Positions 43,559 to 52,053 of a DNA stretch of 64,000 nucleotides are shown here, one piece after another. The notes beneath the pieces were generated by a model. The model had not been told where the DNA came from, ran no database searches, and was given only the letters and a program-made list of their open reading frames with translations. This DNA is from Hyphomonadaceae bacterium (lineage in GTDB: Bacteria > Pseudomonadota > Alphaproteobacteria > Caulobacterales > Aquidulcibacteraceae), in contig JALHQO010000009.1 in the NCBI GenBank assembly GCA_022841905.1, positions 62,001 through 126,000 on the forward strand, written 5' to 3'. The translations under genes were made by a program, and so were the position numbers. Every line of letters starts with the position of its first letter. The first letter of the stretch is position 1.

Positions 43559-44409
43559 TTGGCCGAATACACCGTCGGAAAGTTTGGATGGTTGAACAGC
43601 TCGTTCGGCACGAGGCCAAGGCCATCGGTGTTGAAGTTCATCGCGCCTGTGTAGCGGCAAGTCGCCGACATGCGATAGCTCGACATGGCCCAACGCACGC
43701 GATCGGTGACGTTTTCGCCGGAATAGTGCCACGTCATGGCATGGTGGAAGACAACGCCGCCTTTGGGCACGGCGTGCAACTGGCTCACATGATACTCTTC
43801 AAACAGCTCCGGGAAGAGCTTGGTGGCGTCTTCGCCGAAGCCATCGCGGATGCCAGGCATCGAGCGGTGCGAGCCGATCAGGTGTTGCATCGGCCCCATG
43901 TCCTCGGTCACATCAACAAGTGCGATCCAGGTTTGCGCGGCTTGCGCGCGATCGATCGGCAGCCAGGGAAAATCTTGGTGCCAAGGAAAGCTACGGCCAC
44001 GGCCTGAGGCGCCGGGCATTTTCGCGTGCAGCGTTTCGGTGAGGATCTTCACCTCCTTGACCTTGAGCAACTTAGCGACCGCTTCGCCAAATTTGCGTTG
44101 CGTCACGTAGTTGAACATCCAGGGGTCTTCTTGGCGAATGGCGAAGAACCATTTCGGCTTCTTCGACGCTTCGTCGATCGCCTTGCGGAAAGCTTCCTGC
44201 TCAGCGGGATCGGACGGCCATTCCTTCCAGCGCAGGCCGGTCCAGTTGGTGAAGTGATCGACGACCCGGTCGCAAAGTTCGGGCGCAACGAAATCATTGA
44301 TCTGGACGAAGCCATCGCGCCAGAATTGCCGAACATGCTCTGCAGTTACATCGCCGATGTATTGCGAGAGGTCCTCGTAAACCCGTTCCAGTTTTTCAGC
44401 TGCGCTCAC
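43555..44409 (-). CDS. Phytanoyl-CoA dioxygenase (PhyH) family protein
   Basis: Fe(II)/2-oxoglutarate oxygenase, 284 residues. The iron facial triad is seen as PWHQD (His-x-Asp) and the distal His in VFHHAMTWHYSGEN, followed by an Arg-containing segment for 2-oxoglutarate. The start is GTG 44409 because AGGAGG lies six bases before it; the track's longer version adds 38 unlikely residues. Last gene of the six-gene operon that begins with the other PhyH protein. Probably hydroxylates a pathway intermediate. Confidence 0.85.
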   Translation of the reverse strand: MSAAEKLERVYEDLSQYIGDVTAEHVRQFWRDGFVQINDFVAPELCDRVVDHFTNWTGLRWKEWPSDPAEQEAFRKAIDEASKKPKWFFAIRQEDPWMFNYVTQRKFGEAVAKLLKVKEVKILTETLHAKMPGASGRGRSFPWHQDFPWLPIDRAQAAQTWIALVDVTEDMGPMQHLIGSHRSMPGIRDGFGEDATKLFPELFEEYHVSQLHAVPKGGVVFHHAMTWHYSGENVTDRVRWAMSSYRMSATCRYTGAMNFNTDGLGLVPNELFNHPNFPTVYSAN

Positions 44410-44528
44410 GACAACCTCCTGATGGTGTTTGCTCCGGCCGCCGAGGCGCCGGTTGTTGTTGTCCGTCACTCTATGCCGATGGCGCGTCCCACAAACATCG
44501 CCGCCATTCTTCGATATCCACATGGTGG

Positions 44529-45278
44529 CTACAAGCTCATGCCTCCATCGACGATCAGCGTTTGGCCCGTCACGTACGCCGCGCGTGATGACGCGAGGAA
44601 GGCCACCGCTTCTGCCACGTCCTCAGCGTCGCCGTAGCGGCGGAGCGGTACGCGCTTTTTTTGTTCCTGCCAAAACTCTGCTGGTTGCGTTTGCTCCATG
44701 ACCGCGCGGCCCAGGCCGGCGTCGATCACGCCGGGCGCCACCGAATTGGCGCGCAGCCCAAAGCGTCCCTCCTCTTTGGCGACGGCGCGCGTTAGCATCT
44801 CGATGGCGGCTTTCGGCACGCCAGAAATCGCATCGCCCGGCGGGAACCAATAATTGGCAAAGGATACAACGCTCACGAGCGCACCGCCGCCGCGGGTGCG
44901 AAACACCGGCAATGCAAGGCGCACAAGTCGCGTGAAACCACGCAGCTCAATGTCGATCGAGTTGTCCCATGTCGCTTGCGACATCCGGGAAACGAATGGC
45001 TGAAGGATGTTCGCTCCGGCAGTGAAGACAAGACCCTTCAGACCACCGAGCGCTTCCGCGCCAGCGATCGCAGCTTCAACATCCTCGTCCTCGCGGATGT
45101 CTGCACGCAGGGCGCGCACCTCGCCGCGTTTGGAAAGTTCGTCGCGCAATTGCGAGGCGGCGCCAGCGTTGCTGTGATAGGTAAGGATCAGCGCGCTCCA
45201 GTCGTCGAGCAAGCGGCGGCAGATGCTCTGGCCGAGCCCGCCGCTCCCACCCACGACCAGGATCGCGCCCTCTTGCAT
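44529..45278 (-). CDS. Short-chain dehydrogenase/reductase
   Basis: 249-residue Rossmann enzyme. The cofactor motif reads VVGGSGGLGQSI, and NAG is replaced by TAGAN. The catalytic site is atypical: the Ser region is SVVSFANYWFPPGDAISGVPKAAIE, where the usual YxxxK is not clean (SGVPK), so catalysis may differ from classical SDRs. The C-terminus AAYVTGQTLIVDGGMSL is standard. Four bases separate it from the CMD-like gene. NAD(P)-dependent alcohol/ketone chemistry is the family expectation. Confidence 0.85.
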   Translation of the reverse strand: MQEGAILVVGGSGGLGQSICRRLLDDWSALILTYHSNAGAASQLRDELSKRGEVRALRADIREDEDVEAAIAGAEALGGLKGLVFTAGANILQPFVSRMSQATWDNSIDIELRGFTRLVRLALPVFRTRGGGALVSVVSFANYWFPPGDAISGVPKAAIEMLTRAVAKEEGRFGLRANSVAPGVIDAGLGRAVMEQTQPAEFWQEQKKRVPLRRYGDAEDVAEAVAFLASSRAAYVTGQTLIVDGGMSL

Positions 45279-45282
45279 CGCG

Positions 45283-45984
45283 CTAGCGCTTAGCGCCGGG
45301 CAGCGTTTGCTTTGCGGTCATTTCCGGTTTCCAGTCGCCGCCGCCGCCGTGCCACTCACTCTCAGTCGAGAGCGTGCGCGCTTGGGCGATGAGCTCATCG
45401 ACCTCTTCTTCAGTCAGCGTCCCGGTCTTGAACGTTTCCATCATGCGCATGATCCAGGTCAGCCACATGATGAAACCAGTATATTCCACTAAGCCGCGCG
45501 TCCCCAGACGCTTTTCCATGCGCTTGTAGATCGCATCCGTGACTTTGCCTTTGATGACTTGGCGGATGTACTTCGCCAACAACAACTCATCCTCGGTGAG
45601 CAGATCGTCACGGCGGGCGCGGAGCGCATCCACTGCTTCAATGCGCACGCCCGATTTCACGGCGTCGATAATGTGGACGTTCTGAACGACGTTGGATTTG
45701 TATTCCGCCGCCAGCACCTGATCGACAAACTCACGGTCCGCGTGAGAGTAAGAGCCGGGCGTGTTGCCGACCTCTCGGAACATCGCGCCCATTTGCGACG
45801 CCAGCGCGCACATGGGTGGGCTGTTGAGCAGCGCCCCGAAGTACGTGCCGACTTCGAAGTGTTCTTCCGGCGGCGCATCACCGGCCTGATACCAGGCGCG
45901 GAAGCGCTTTACGACGGTATCGTAGGCCGGTTGCTCATCGGCGGGGATCGTTTCCCGGCGCGGTTGCTTCGGCGGACGGCTCAT
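45283..45984 (-). CDS. Carboxymuconolactone decarboxylase/AhpD-like protein without CxxC
   Basis: 233 residues, mostly helical. The region VGTYFGALLNSPPMCALASQMGAMFRE and ADREFVDQVLAAEYKSNVVQNVHIIDAVKSG follow the AhpD-like helical pattern, with His in the position of the family's general base but no CxxC pair. That argues against peroxidase action and for a decarboxylase, isomerase or structural role. It lies between the LLM enzyme and the SDR in one minus-strand operon. Confidence 0.68.
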   Translation of the reverse strand: MSRPPKQPRRETIPADEQPAYDTVVKRFRAWYQAGDAPPEEHFEVGTYFGALLNSPPMCALASQMGAMFREVGNTPGSYSHADREFVDQVLAAEYKSNVVQNVHIIDAVKSGVRIEAVDALRARRDDLLTEDELLLAKYIRQVIKGKVTDAIYKRMEKRLGTRGLVEYTGFIMWLTWIMRMMETFKTGTLTEEEVDELIAQARTLSTESEWHGGGGDWKPEMTAKQTLPGAKR

Positions 45985-46008
45985 CCAGGCTTCTCCTTAG
46001 ATCCTAAT

Positions 46009-47016
46009 TTATGTGTTCTGTTGCACGGCTGCGTTCGCAACGCCCGGCGTTTCGCCAAACGCACGCGTCACGGGAATGATCTCTTGGCCAAACCAATCGA
46101 GGCGCGCGAGGTACTCCTCGAACGACCGCGATGGCATAAGCTTGCCACGCTCAGCGTAGGAATTGAGCGGCGTCGTCGTCACGTTGATCTTGCAGTCGCC
46201 AAGAAAGCGCGCGCGCTCGATGATCGCGGCGTCGCCAATTGGGAACTCGGGCGCCACCGTCTCCTTGTGCGACACCGGATCGTGCGTCGGATCGACGAAA
46301 TAGCAGAAGATATCAAGCGGACGCGTCTCGGCGCCCGGCTGCGCGCGGATATAGTCGACGGCGGCCGGAATGTCGGCGGCGGCAGTCGCGTAGGACATCC
46401 AGCCGTCGCCATACTTCGCCATGCGGCGCAGCGCACGTTTGGCGCGGCCGCCGAACCAAAGCGGGATGCGCCCGCGGCGCGGCTTTGGCTCGAACACAAG
46501 TTCCGGCACCTTCACGAACCGGCCGTCATAGCTCGGCTTGGCCTCGCCCCAGAGCCTCAGCATGGCTTCGACGTAATCATCCGTCACGGCGTCGCGGTTT
46601 TCGTAATCGGCGCCAAGAAGACCGAACTCCCATTGCACGTAGCCGGACAAAATCACCGGCAGGCAGCGCCCGCCCGACATCCAGTCCAACGTCACAAGCG
46701 CCTTCGCCAACTCGATCGGCTGGTGACACGGCGCCACGACGAGCGGCGCCACTTGAATGGTGCGCGTCGCGCCAAGCAGCATGCCTGCGGCGGCGATGGA
46801 GTGCGGCCAGCGCGCGCCCATGTTCAGGGCGAACTCGTCAGGCGGCATCGCCATGTGCCACGGAATCACGAGATGTGAAAAGCCCAGCTTTTCCGCACGC
46901 TCAGCAATGATGCGGATATGATCTGGCGTCAGATCATTGGCCCAACCAGGTTGTCCGCCTAAGCCGGGAAACGTCGTGAGGCCTGGAATGGTGAGCGTAT
47001 ATCTCAATCTCGCCAC
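46009..47016 (-). CDS. LLM-class flavin/F420-dependent oxidoreductase
   Basis: 335-residue luciferase-like TIM barrel with FSHLVIPWHMAMP, IQVAPLVVAPCHQPIELAKALVTLDWMSGGRCLPVILSGY and IPLWFGGRAKRALRRMAKYGDGW. Second LLM enzyme in the island and only distantly similar to the one after cofD. GTG start 47016 overlaps the VOC gene by 13 bases. With F420 made nearby, F420H2 dependence is likely but FMN cannot be excluded. Substrate unknown. Confidence 0.85.
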   Translation of the reverse strand: MARLRYTLTIPGLTTFPGLGGQPGWANDLTPDHIRIIAERAEKLGFSHLVIPWHMAMPPDEFALNMGARWPHSIAAAGMLLGATRTIQVAPLVVAPCHQPIELAKALVTLDWMSGGRCLPVILSGYVQWEFGLLGADYENRDAVTDDYVEAMLRLWGEAKPSYDGRFVKVPELVFEPKPRRGRIPLWFGGRAKRALRRMAKYGDGWMSYATAAADIPAAVDYIRAQPGAETRPLDIFCYFVDPTHDPVSHKETVAPEFPIGDAAIIERARFLGDCKINVTTTPLNSYAERGKLMPSRSFEEYLARLDWFGQEIIPVTRAFGETPGVANAAVQQNT

Positions 47017-47435
47017 TCCACTTGCAGGTTACCCTCGGCGCCGACCTCGTGGTCGAAGTCGCCGCTCGACTCGTAAATAACGAGCGGCAAGCCGTGGAAA
47101 TTTGCGCCGTAATAGAATTCGCGCAGGCCGCCCGCCGTGGTCACCGATTGCACGAAATCGAAGCCCGCCGCTTCCATACGGCGATTGATCTCTTCGGCGT
47201 CATCGACGCGGATGCAGATGGCGGCGACCGGCCCGCGCCAATGCTTGGCTAAGCGCGGTTGCTCGACGGCTTTCTCGACCAGCTCGACGCCTTTGTTGCC
47301 AACGGCGGCGCGGATGCCCAGTTGCTCGGCGTGGACGACGCGCAGATCAATCTCGAAAATGTCTTTGAGCGATCTCGCGACCGTCGTCATGTCCTCGACG
47401 ACGAGCGCGACCCGGCCTAATTCCGCAATCGACAT
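47004..47435 (-). CDS. VOC-family (glyoxalase/dioxygenase fold) protein
   Basis: 143 residues with paired beta-alpha-beta-beta-beta modules: LGRVALVVEDMTTVARSLKDIF in the first half and AICIRVDDAEEINRRMEAAGFDF in the second. Metal-binding residues are less obvious than in glyoxalase I, so it may be an epimerase- or binding-type VOC protein. ATG 47435 is used because GGAG lies eight bases upstream; the track's TTG is two codons earlier. Part of the dioxygenase-LLM operon. Confidence 0.78.
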   Translation of the reverse strand: MSIAELGRVALVVEDMTTVARSLKDIFEIDLRVVHAEQLGIRAAVGNKGVELVEKAVEQPRLAKHWRGPVAAICIRVDDAEEINRRMEAAGFDFVQSVTTAGGLREFYYGANFHGLPLVIYESSGDFDHEVGAEGNLQVEWRD

Positions 47436-47454
47436 GGGCAATTCTCCGCGCGCG

Positions 47455-48339
47455 CTAGTGCGCGCCTGCTATTGGCGTTGGATAAATGATCGGGAAGCGG
47501 GCGTGCTTGAACTCGTCGCCCATCTGAATGCCAGTGTCGGCGACGTTGTAATAGGGCGCGCCGGTGTAGCGGGAATCGGCAGGCATGTAGGCCATAACAT
47601 AGCCGATGCGCCACTTATCGGTTGTGTTCGACGGGGCGCAATGAATCGTTAGAGAGCTGTGGATGGTGGCATCACCGGGCTTGAGCGTCACGGGCTCCGA
47701 GAGGCGCACGCCCTCCGCTTCCATCAGCGCCTGATAAGACGCGAGCACGCTTTCGTGGTCGTCGTCATGGAGGCCCAGCGGGCCTAACCGATGCGATCCG
47801 GAGTAGAAGCGCAGCGCGCCCTGTTCGGCTTCCACGTCATCGAGCGCAATCCAGTAATTGTGATTGCCGACGCGATCGAATGGCACGTTGACGAAGTCCT
47901 GATGCGGCGCAGTGGGGCGATTGGCTGGGCTGTCGGTCGGGCCGGGCACTTTGACCGCCACGAAATCGGTGTTGAAGCGAACGCCGATGTCGCGTCCGAG
48001 CAGCCGTTGCGAGTTGCGGCCGATGTCCTCACCGAACGCCACTGCGTGAAATGGTTCGCGGCGATCGTCGCGGGCGATGAAATGATAGTCTCGCCAATAG
48101 CCTGAATCGACGACGCGCGAGCCCCAGTCCTCGAGCTTTGGCGCCTTGCGATCCTGATCGGCGACGTCCGGCGTTTCGACGAGCGGGCGGACGATTTTCA
48201 GCATCTCAGCCGCGATCTCGGGCGCAATCAGCGCTTCAGCCTTCACCCAGCCGTGGGCGCGGTAGAAGGCGATCTCGTCGTCCCTTAAAGCGCGCACCAG
48301 AGGCCGGCCGCGGGCGCGGTAACGCTCGATTTCGGACAT
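47455..48339 (-). CDS. Phytanoyl-CoA dioxygenase (PhyH) family protein
   Basis: 294-residue Fe(II)/2-oxoglutarate oxygenase. The iron ligands are seen in APHQDFVN (His-x-Asp) and in HSSLTIHCAPSN, and RIGYVMAYMP provides the cosubstrate Arg. The ATG at 48339 follows a GGGAGAG sequence; the track's 48408 start would run through the promoter. First gene of the six-gene minus-strand operon and preceded by a CTACCATACG operator copy. Likely hydroxylates a bulky acyl-CoA or terpenoid-like substrate. Confidence 0.85.
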   Translation of the reverse strand: MSEIERYRARGRPLVRALRDDEIAFYRAHGWVKAEALIAPEIAAEMLKIVRPLVETPDVADQDRKAPKLEDWGSRVVDSGYWRDYHFIARDDRREPFHAVAFGEDIGRNSQRLLGRDIGVRFNTDFVAVKVPGPTDSPANRPTAPHQDFVNVPFDRVGNHNYWIALDDVEAEQGALRFYSGSHRLGPLGLHDDDHESVLASYQALMEAEGVRLSEPVTLKPGDATIHSSLTIHCAPSNTTDKWRIGYVMAYMPADSRYTGAPYYNVADTGIQMGDEFKHARFPIIYPTPIAGAH

Positions 48340-48386
48340 CTCTCTCCCACGCGGCCATAGGCTGGCCGTCGAGCATTCATCCCACC

Positions 48387-48404
48387 CTACCATACGGTTG
48401 ATTG
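48387..48404. promoter_or_regulatory. Operator copy upstream of the PhyH-LLM operon
   Basis: CTACCATACGGTTGATTG agrees at 15 of 18 positions with the near-palindrome at 49093. It lies about 48 bases before the PhyH start at 48339, where a repressor would block transcription. Confidence 0.5.
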
Positions 48405-48494
48405 TCAAGACGCTAGGTCGCCGCGCTGCACCCGCATCACCCCGGCGTGACCCACGCTGGCAGCGATCCGGCCGGGATCAGACGCCAGCAGCGC

Positions 48495-49022
48495 CTAAGC
48501 CGGCGGGTTCATGAGCGGCCGCTGGTAGGTTGGGTCGCTTCGATCGCGTGCGCCAGAGACGGCCCCCGCCTGCTTCACCATCGCCGTGTTGCGCGCATCG
48601 GCGTCGGCTTGCCATTCGGGCAGGACGACGCGCAACGCGATCTTCCAGACGCCGTCACGGCGCTCGAACCGGTCGGCGTAGCGGCCACCAATCAGCGCAC
48701 CCTGGTCTTGCGCCGTTTGCTTTATGAAAACGAAGAAATAGCTCTCCACATGGGCAATATCGCCATCGAGATCTATGGTCTGGTTGGTGACGAAATGCTG
48801 GGTCGCCTCTCGCCCGGCCTGCTGCGGCAGCCACCACGCCAACAAGCCCTCGACCGACCCGCGGACATCGCGCGTGTGGTTATCGAGGGCGTCATCATGA
48901 AAGGCGGATTTGATCAGATCGACGTCAACGCGATCGATGCCCCTCAAATAGCGCAGAAAGCAGTCGCGGATCGCTTCCTTGTCCAGCAACGCCCTCAGGG
49001 CGCGCTCTATCGCCTGGTCCAT
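48495..49022 (-). CDS. NTF2/SnoaL-like protein (gamma-BHC dehydrochlorinase-like)
   Basis: 175 residues with a single SnoaL_4-type domain: ALLDKEAIRDCFLRYLRGIDRVDVDLIKSAFHDDALDNH at the start, GDIAHVESYFFVFI, GGRYADRFERRDGVWKIALRVV later. Proteins with this beginning are often dehydratases or isomerases in aromatic, steroid or terpenoid degradation. It is divergent from the MaoC pair, with the palindromic operator between them. Confidence 0.8.
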   Translation of the reverse strand: MDQAIERALRALLDKEAIRDCFLRYLRGIDRVDVDLIKSAFHDDALDNHTRDVRGSVEGLLAWWLPQQAGREATQHFVTNQTIDLDGDIAHVESYFFVFIKQTAQDQGALIGGRYADRFERRDGVWKIALRVVLPEWQADADARNTAMVKQAGAVSGARDRSDPTYQRPLMNPPA

Positions 49023-49092
49023 TTTGCCTCGCCGAATGATCGCAGCCCATTGGCTTCGGACGCCGCCGCTTGCGCAGCCGCCTGACGTCGTT

Positions 49093-49110
49093 CTACCATA
49101 CGTATGATAG
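49093..49110. promoter_or_regulatory. 18-base palindromic operator between divergent genes
   Basis: CTACCATACGTATGATAG pairs at 8 of 9 positions around its centre. It lies between the NTF2-like start (49022) and the MaoC start (49207), placed to govern both directions. The nearby IclR and TetR genes are candidate binders. Confidence 0.6.
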
Positions 49111-49206
49111 TTGTTCTACGGTCCGGCACGACCGGCTCAAGGCTGAAACAATGGACGATCGGACGCCAAGACACGGCCACGGCATCAGGCGCCGCTGCGA
49201 GGGCGC

Positions 49207-49653
49207 GTGAGCGGCATTGGCTCCCCGCCGGATGTGGCCGGCCTCTCGCTCGACGGGACGGCGACCGTCATCATCACGGCCGAGGAGAATCGGATGCTCT
49301 GCGAAGGCATGGGCATAAAGCCCGCGTCAGACGGCCAAGCCCATCCCTCCTACTATTACACCGCCACCCAGATCGGCATGCGGCTCAGCGTTCGCCAACT
49401 CTGCGAACACTGCGATTTTGACGTTGAGAACGCACCGATGATGGCGACCAGTGAAGCCCGCTACCTGGCGCCGCTGATGACCGAGACGCCGTACCGCGTG
49501 CGCGGCCATGTCGAGAGCTTGGTCCGCAAGCGCAGCCGCAAACTCGGCGTGATGGATCTGCTGGATTACCGCTTGAACCTCATCGACCGCAACGGCGAGA
49601 CAGTGCTCGAAACGTCCAACGTCTGGGTGCTGCCAAGGCCTGAATTGTCATGA
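49207..49653 (+). CDS. MaoC-like N-terminal (FAS1-type) dehydratase domain protein
   Basis: 148 residues in a hotdog fold lacking the usual catalytic D-x4-H of R-hydratases, resembling MaoC_dehydrat_N (YTATQIGMRLSVRQLCEHCDFDV...ARYLAPLMTETPYRVRGHVESLVRK). Start is GTG 49207 with GAGGG four bases upstream. It overlaps the next hotdog gene by 4 bases; such pairs form heterodimeric enoyl-CoA hydratases, as in actinobacterial steroid side-chain degradation, with the active site in the partner. Confidence 0.72.
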   Translation: MSGIGSPPDVAGLSLDGTATVIITAEENRMLCEGMGIKPASDGQAHPSYYYTATQIGMRLSVRQLCEHCDFDVENAPMMATSEARYLAPLMTETPYRVRGHVESLVRKRSRKLGVMDLLDYRLNLIDRNGETVLETSNVWVLPRPELS

Positions 49654-50054
49654 CGCTCGCCCTTGGTCAAAAACTGACAACGCCTGAGCAGATCGTCCGG
49701 CCTGAGATGATGCATGTCTGGGCCCAAGTGCTGCGCGACCCCAATCCGATTCACACCGATGTCAAGGCCGTTCGCGCGCGCGGGTTGGGAGACCGGGTCA
49801 TCAATCAGGGCCCCGGCAATGTTTCCTACATCATGAACATGCTGCTGGCCACGTTTCCGCAGGGACGTTTGGCAGGCATCAAGATGCGCTTTCTGGACAA
49901 TGTGTTCGGCGACGAGCGGGTCACGCCCAGCGCCGTCGTCCAAGGCGTCGAAGATACCGCCGAGGGGCGGCGCATTTCACTCACGATCGCGCTTCATGCA
50001 GAGGGCCGTCTAGTGCTCGACGGCGACGCCGTCGTCCTGACGCCGTCCGCTTGA
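49650..50054 (+). CDS. MaoC-family (R)-enoyl-CoA hydratase subunit
   Basis: 134-residue hotdog protein with the catalytic hydratase motif DPNPIHTD (Asp30, His35) and GLGDRVINQGPGNVSYIMNML. It should hydrate a 2-enoyl-CoA, and together with the preceding hotdog protein likely forms one heteromeric enzyme. ATGA overlap upstream; the acyl-CoA dehydrogenase begins 31 bases downstream with an AAGGGG ribosome site. Confidence 0.83.
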   Translation: MTLALGQKLTTPEQIVRPEMMHVWAQVLRDPNPIHTDVKAVRARGLGDRVINQGPGNVSYIMNMLLATFPQGRLAGIKMRFLDNVFGDERVTPSAVVQGVEDTAEGRRISLTIALHAEGRLVLDGDAVVLTPSA

Positions 50055-50085
50055 AAGCGCCGAATACGCACTGAAGGGGACTAAG

Positions 50086-51249
50086 ATGCAGTTTGCGCTT
50101 TCTGAGGAGCACCGCGCGTTTCGCGACATGGTGCAGCGCTTCGTTGCGGCGGAAATGCCGAAGGATTGGGCGCGCGAATTGGAGCGCAAGGAGGATGAGT
50201 ACCCCTTCGAGCTTTGGGACAAGTTCACCGAGGGCGGCTTTCACGGCTTAGGTATTCCAGAAGAATACGGCGGCATCGGCGGCGACGTGATGATGCAAGT
50301 CATCGCGGCGCGCGCGCTCTCTCGCACGCTGTCCGGGCTCGCTTGGCTTTGGGGCATCACGCAATTCGCCGGCGCCAAGTCACTGACGTTACACGGCACC
50401 GAGGAGCAGAAGCGCCGCTTTTTGCCAGACATCGCCTCGGGCAAGCTGCGCGCTTCGATCTCACTGACGGAGCCAGGCGGCGGCACCGACGTTCTGGGCG
50501 CCATGCGCACGATGGCGACCCCGACTGCGAACGGCTGGATGATACAGGGCGAGAAAATCTGGAGCTCACAAAGCCATGTCGCGGATTATCTCTTAGTCCT
50601 GGCGCGCAGCGACAAGAGCGTGGCGAAAAACCATCATGGCCTCACGCTCTTTTGGGTGCCTGCCAAATCGCCAGGCATCACCATTACGCCGTTGAAGAAG
50701 CTTGGCATGCGGGCAATGGGCAGCTGCTCGATTCACTTCAATGAAGTTGAAGTCGGCCACGACGCCGTGCTCGGCACGCCGGGCACTGGATGGCAAATGA
50801 TACTGCCGATGCTCAACAATGAGCGATTGCTCATGAGCGCGTTCTGCCTCGGCTATATCGACGGAGTGCTGGAAGACGCGCTCGACTACGCCAAACAACG
50901 CAAGGCGTTCGGAAAGGTCATTGGTCAATTCCAGGCCATTCAGCACTTCATCGCGAACATCAAGATGGCGCAGTATTCCGTCGAGTGCATGTTGATGGAC
51001 TGCGCAAGCAAGAGTGCATCGGGGCAAGAGACGCTGCTCGAGAGCACCATCCTGAAAGTAATTTCGGCCGAAGAAAGCAATCGCTGCGCCGACCTCGGCA
51101 TCCAAATCCTAGGCGGCATGGGCTATTCAGCGGACACCGACATGCAACGCTATTGGCGCGATAGCCGCCTGCAGCGGATCGGACCGATCACAGACGAAAT
51201 GGCGCGCAATCTGATCGCCGAGCAATTGGGGCTGCCGCGCTCGTTCTAA
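50086..51249 (+). CDS. Acyl-CoA dehydrogenase
   Basis: 387 residues: N-terminal helical domain, SISLTEPGGGTDVLGAM, GEKIWSSQSHVADYLLV, and RKAFGKVIGQFQAIQH. Near the C-terminus LGGMGYSADTDMQRYWRDSRLQRIGPITDEM replaces the common YEGT catalytic tetrapeptide with IGPI, so its base or its reaction differs from straight-chain enzymes. With the MaoC pair it forms an oxidise-then-hydrate unit. Its stop overlaps the convergent IclR stop by 4 bases. Confidence 0.9.
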   Translation: MQFALSEEHRAFRDMVQRFVAAEMPKDWARELERKEDEYPFELWDKFTEGGFHGLGIPEEYGGIGGDVMMQVIAARALSRTLSGLAWLWGITQFAGAKSLTLHGTEEQKRRFLPDIASGKLRASISLTEPGGGTDVLGAMRTMATPTANGWMIQGEKIWSSQSHVADYLLVLARSDKSVAKNHHGLTLFWVPAKSPGITITPLKKLGMRAMGSCSIHFNEVEVGHDAVLGTPGTGWQMILPMLNNERLLMSAFCLGYIDGVLEDALDYAKQRKAFGKVIGQFQAIQHFIANIKMAQYSVECMLMDCASKSASGQETLLESTILKVISAEESNRCADLGIQILGGMGYSADTDMQRYWRDSRLQRIGPITDEMARNLIAEQLGLPRSF

Positions 51250-52034
51250 AAACTGAGCCGCGCTTCCTTCAAGATGAGAGCGAGTTGGTGGACACGGGTG
51301 GCGGATAGACGCTCGCTCGGCGCCGAGATGCTCAGGCCCAGCATTGGCCGACCCGCCTTCGCGGGCAGCACAATGCCAACCGCGCCGACGCCCAGCACGG
51401 TCGTATCACGCGACACGGCATAATGGTTGCCGCGGGCGGCGGCGACAGCACGAAGAATGCCATTACGGGTCACGCGCGGGTGATTGGCGATCTCGCGATC
51501 AAGGGATGTCAGCACCTTCTGCACGCGATCTTCGTCCATCATCGCCAGCATCGCTATGCCCGCCGCGCTGAAGCCAAGCGGCCGACGGCCGCCGATGTCG
51601 AGCGCCGCGGCCCGCAACGGCTTTAGGCCATCGACACGATCGATACAGACCGATTCCAACCCGGAGTACTGATGGAGATAGACCGTATCGCCACTCTCCG
51701 AGGCAATCCGCTCCAGTGCGGGACGCAGATGGTCGCGAAACTCGAGCTTCACCCCGGAGGCGAGACCGAGTTCGAAATTGAGCGGCCCCAGGCGATAGCG
51801 CTTGGTGGCCGCGTCGCGCACGACCAGTCCTTCTTCGACAAGGCATTTCAGCAGACGGCTCGTCGTCGGATGCGGCAGGTTGGAGGCCTTGGTGATTTCG
51901 CTGAGCCGCCAGCCCGGCGCACCGCGCCGCGTCATCAGGCGCAAGATCATGATCGCGCGCTGAACCGTTTGAGTGCCGTGGCGTACGGTTTCATCGGCCT
52001 CGCGCTTAGAGCGATCCGCGCGCGCCTTCGTCAC
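51246..52034 (-). CDS. IclR-family transcriptional regulator
   Basis: 262 residues from GTG 52034, a normal IclR length. Winged helix: TVQRAIMILRLMTRRGAPGWRLSEITKASNLPHPTTSRLLKCLVEEGLV; C-terminal GAF-like effector domain with TVYLHQYSGLESVCIDRV and PLGFSAAGIAMLA. The track's start at 52298 lies inside fadJ. A strong AAGGAG near 52080 has no in-frame ATG, GTG or TTG just after it, so the true start is not settled. It follows fadJ after 19 bases and probably reports on a pathway acyl-CoA or acid. Confidence 0.87.
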   Translation of the reverse strand: MTKARADRSKREADETVRHGTQTVQRAIMILRLMTRRGAPGWRLSEITKASNLPHPTTSRLLKCLVEEGLVVRDAATKRYRLGPLNFELGLASGVKLEFRDHLRPALERIASESGDTVYLHQYSGLESVCIDRVDGLKPLRAAALDIGGRRPLGFSAAGIAMLAMMDEDRVQKVLTSLDREIANHPRVTRNGILRAVAAARGNHYAVSRDTTVLGVGAVGIVLPAKAGRPMLGLSISAPSERLSATRVHQLALILKEARLSF

Positions 52035-52053
52035 CGCGGGCCCGGCATATGCA

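Noticed and set aside
45559-46878. 439-codon plus-strand ORF
   Set aside because: Antisense to the CMD-like and LLM genes, with Arg/His-rich composition and no motifs.
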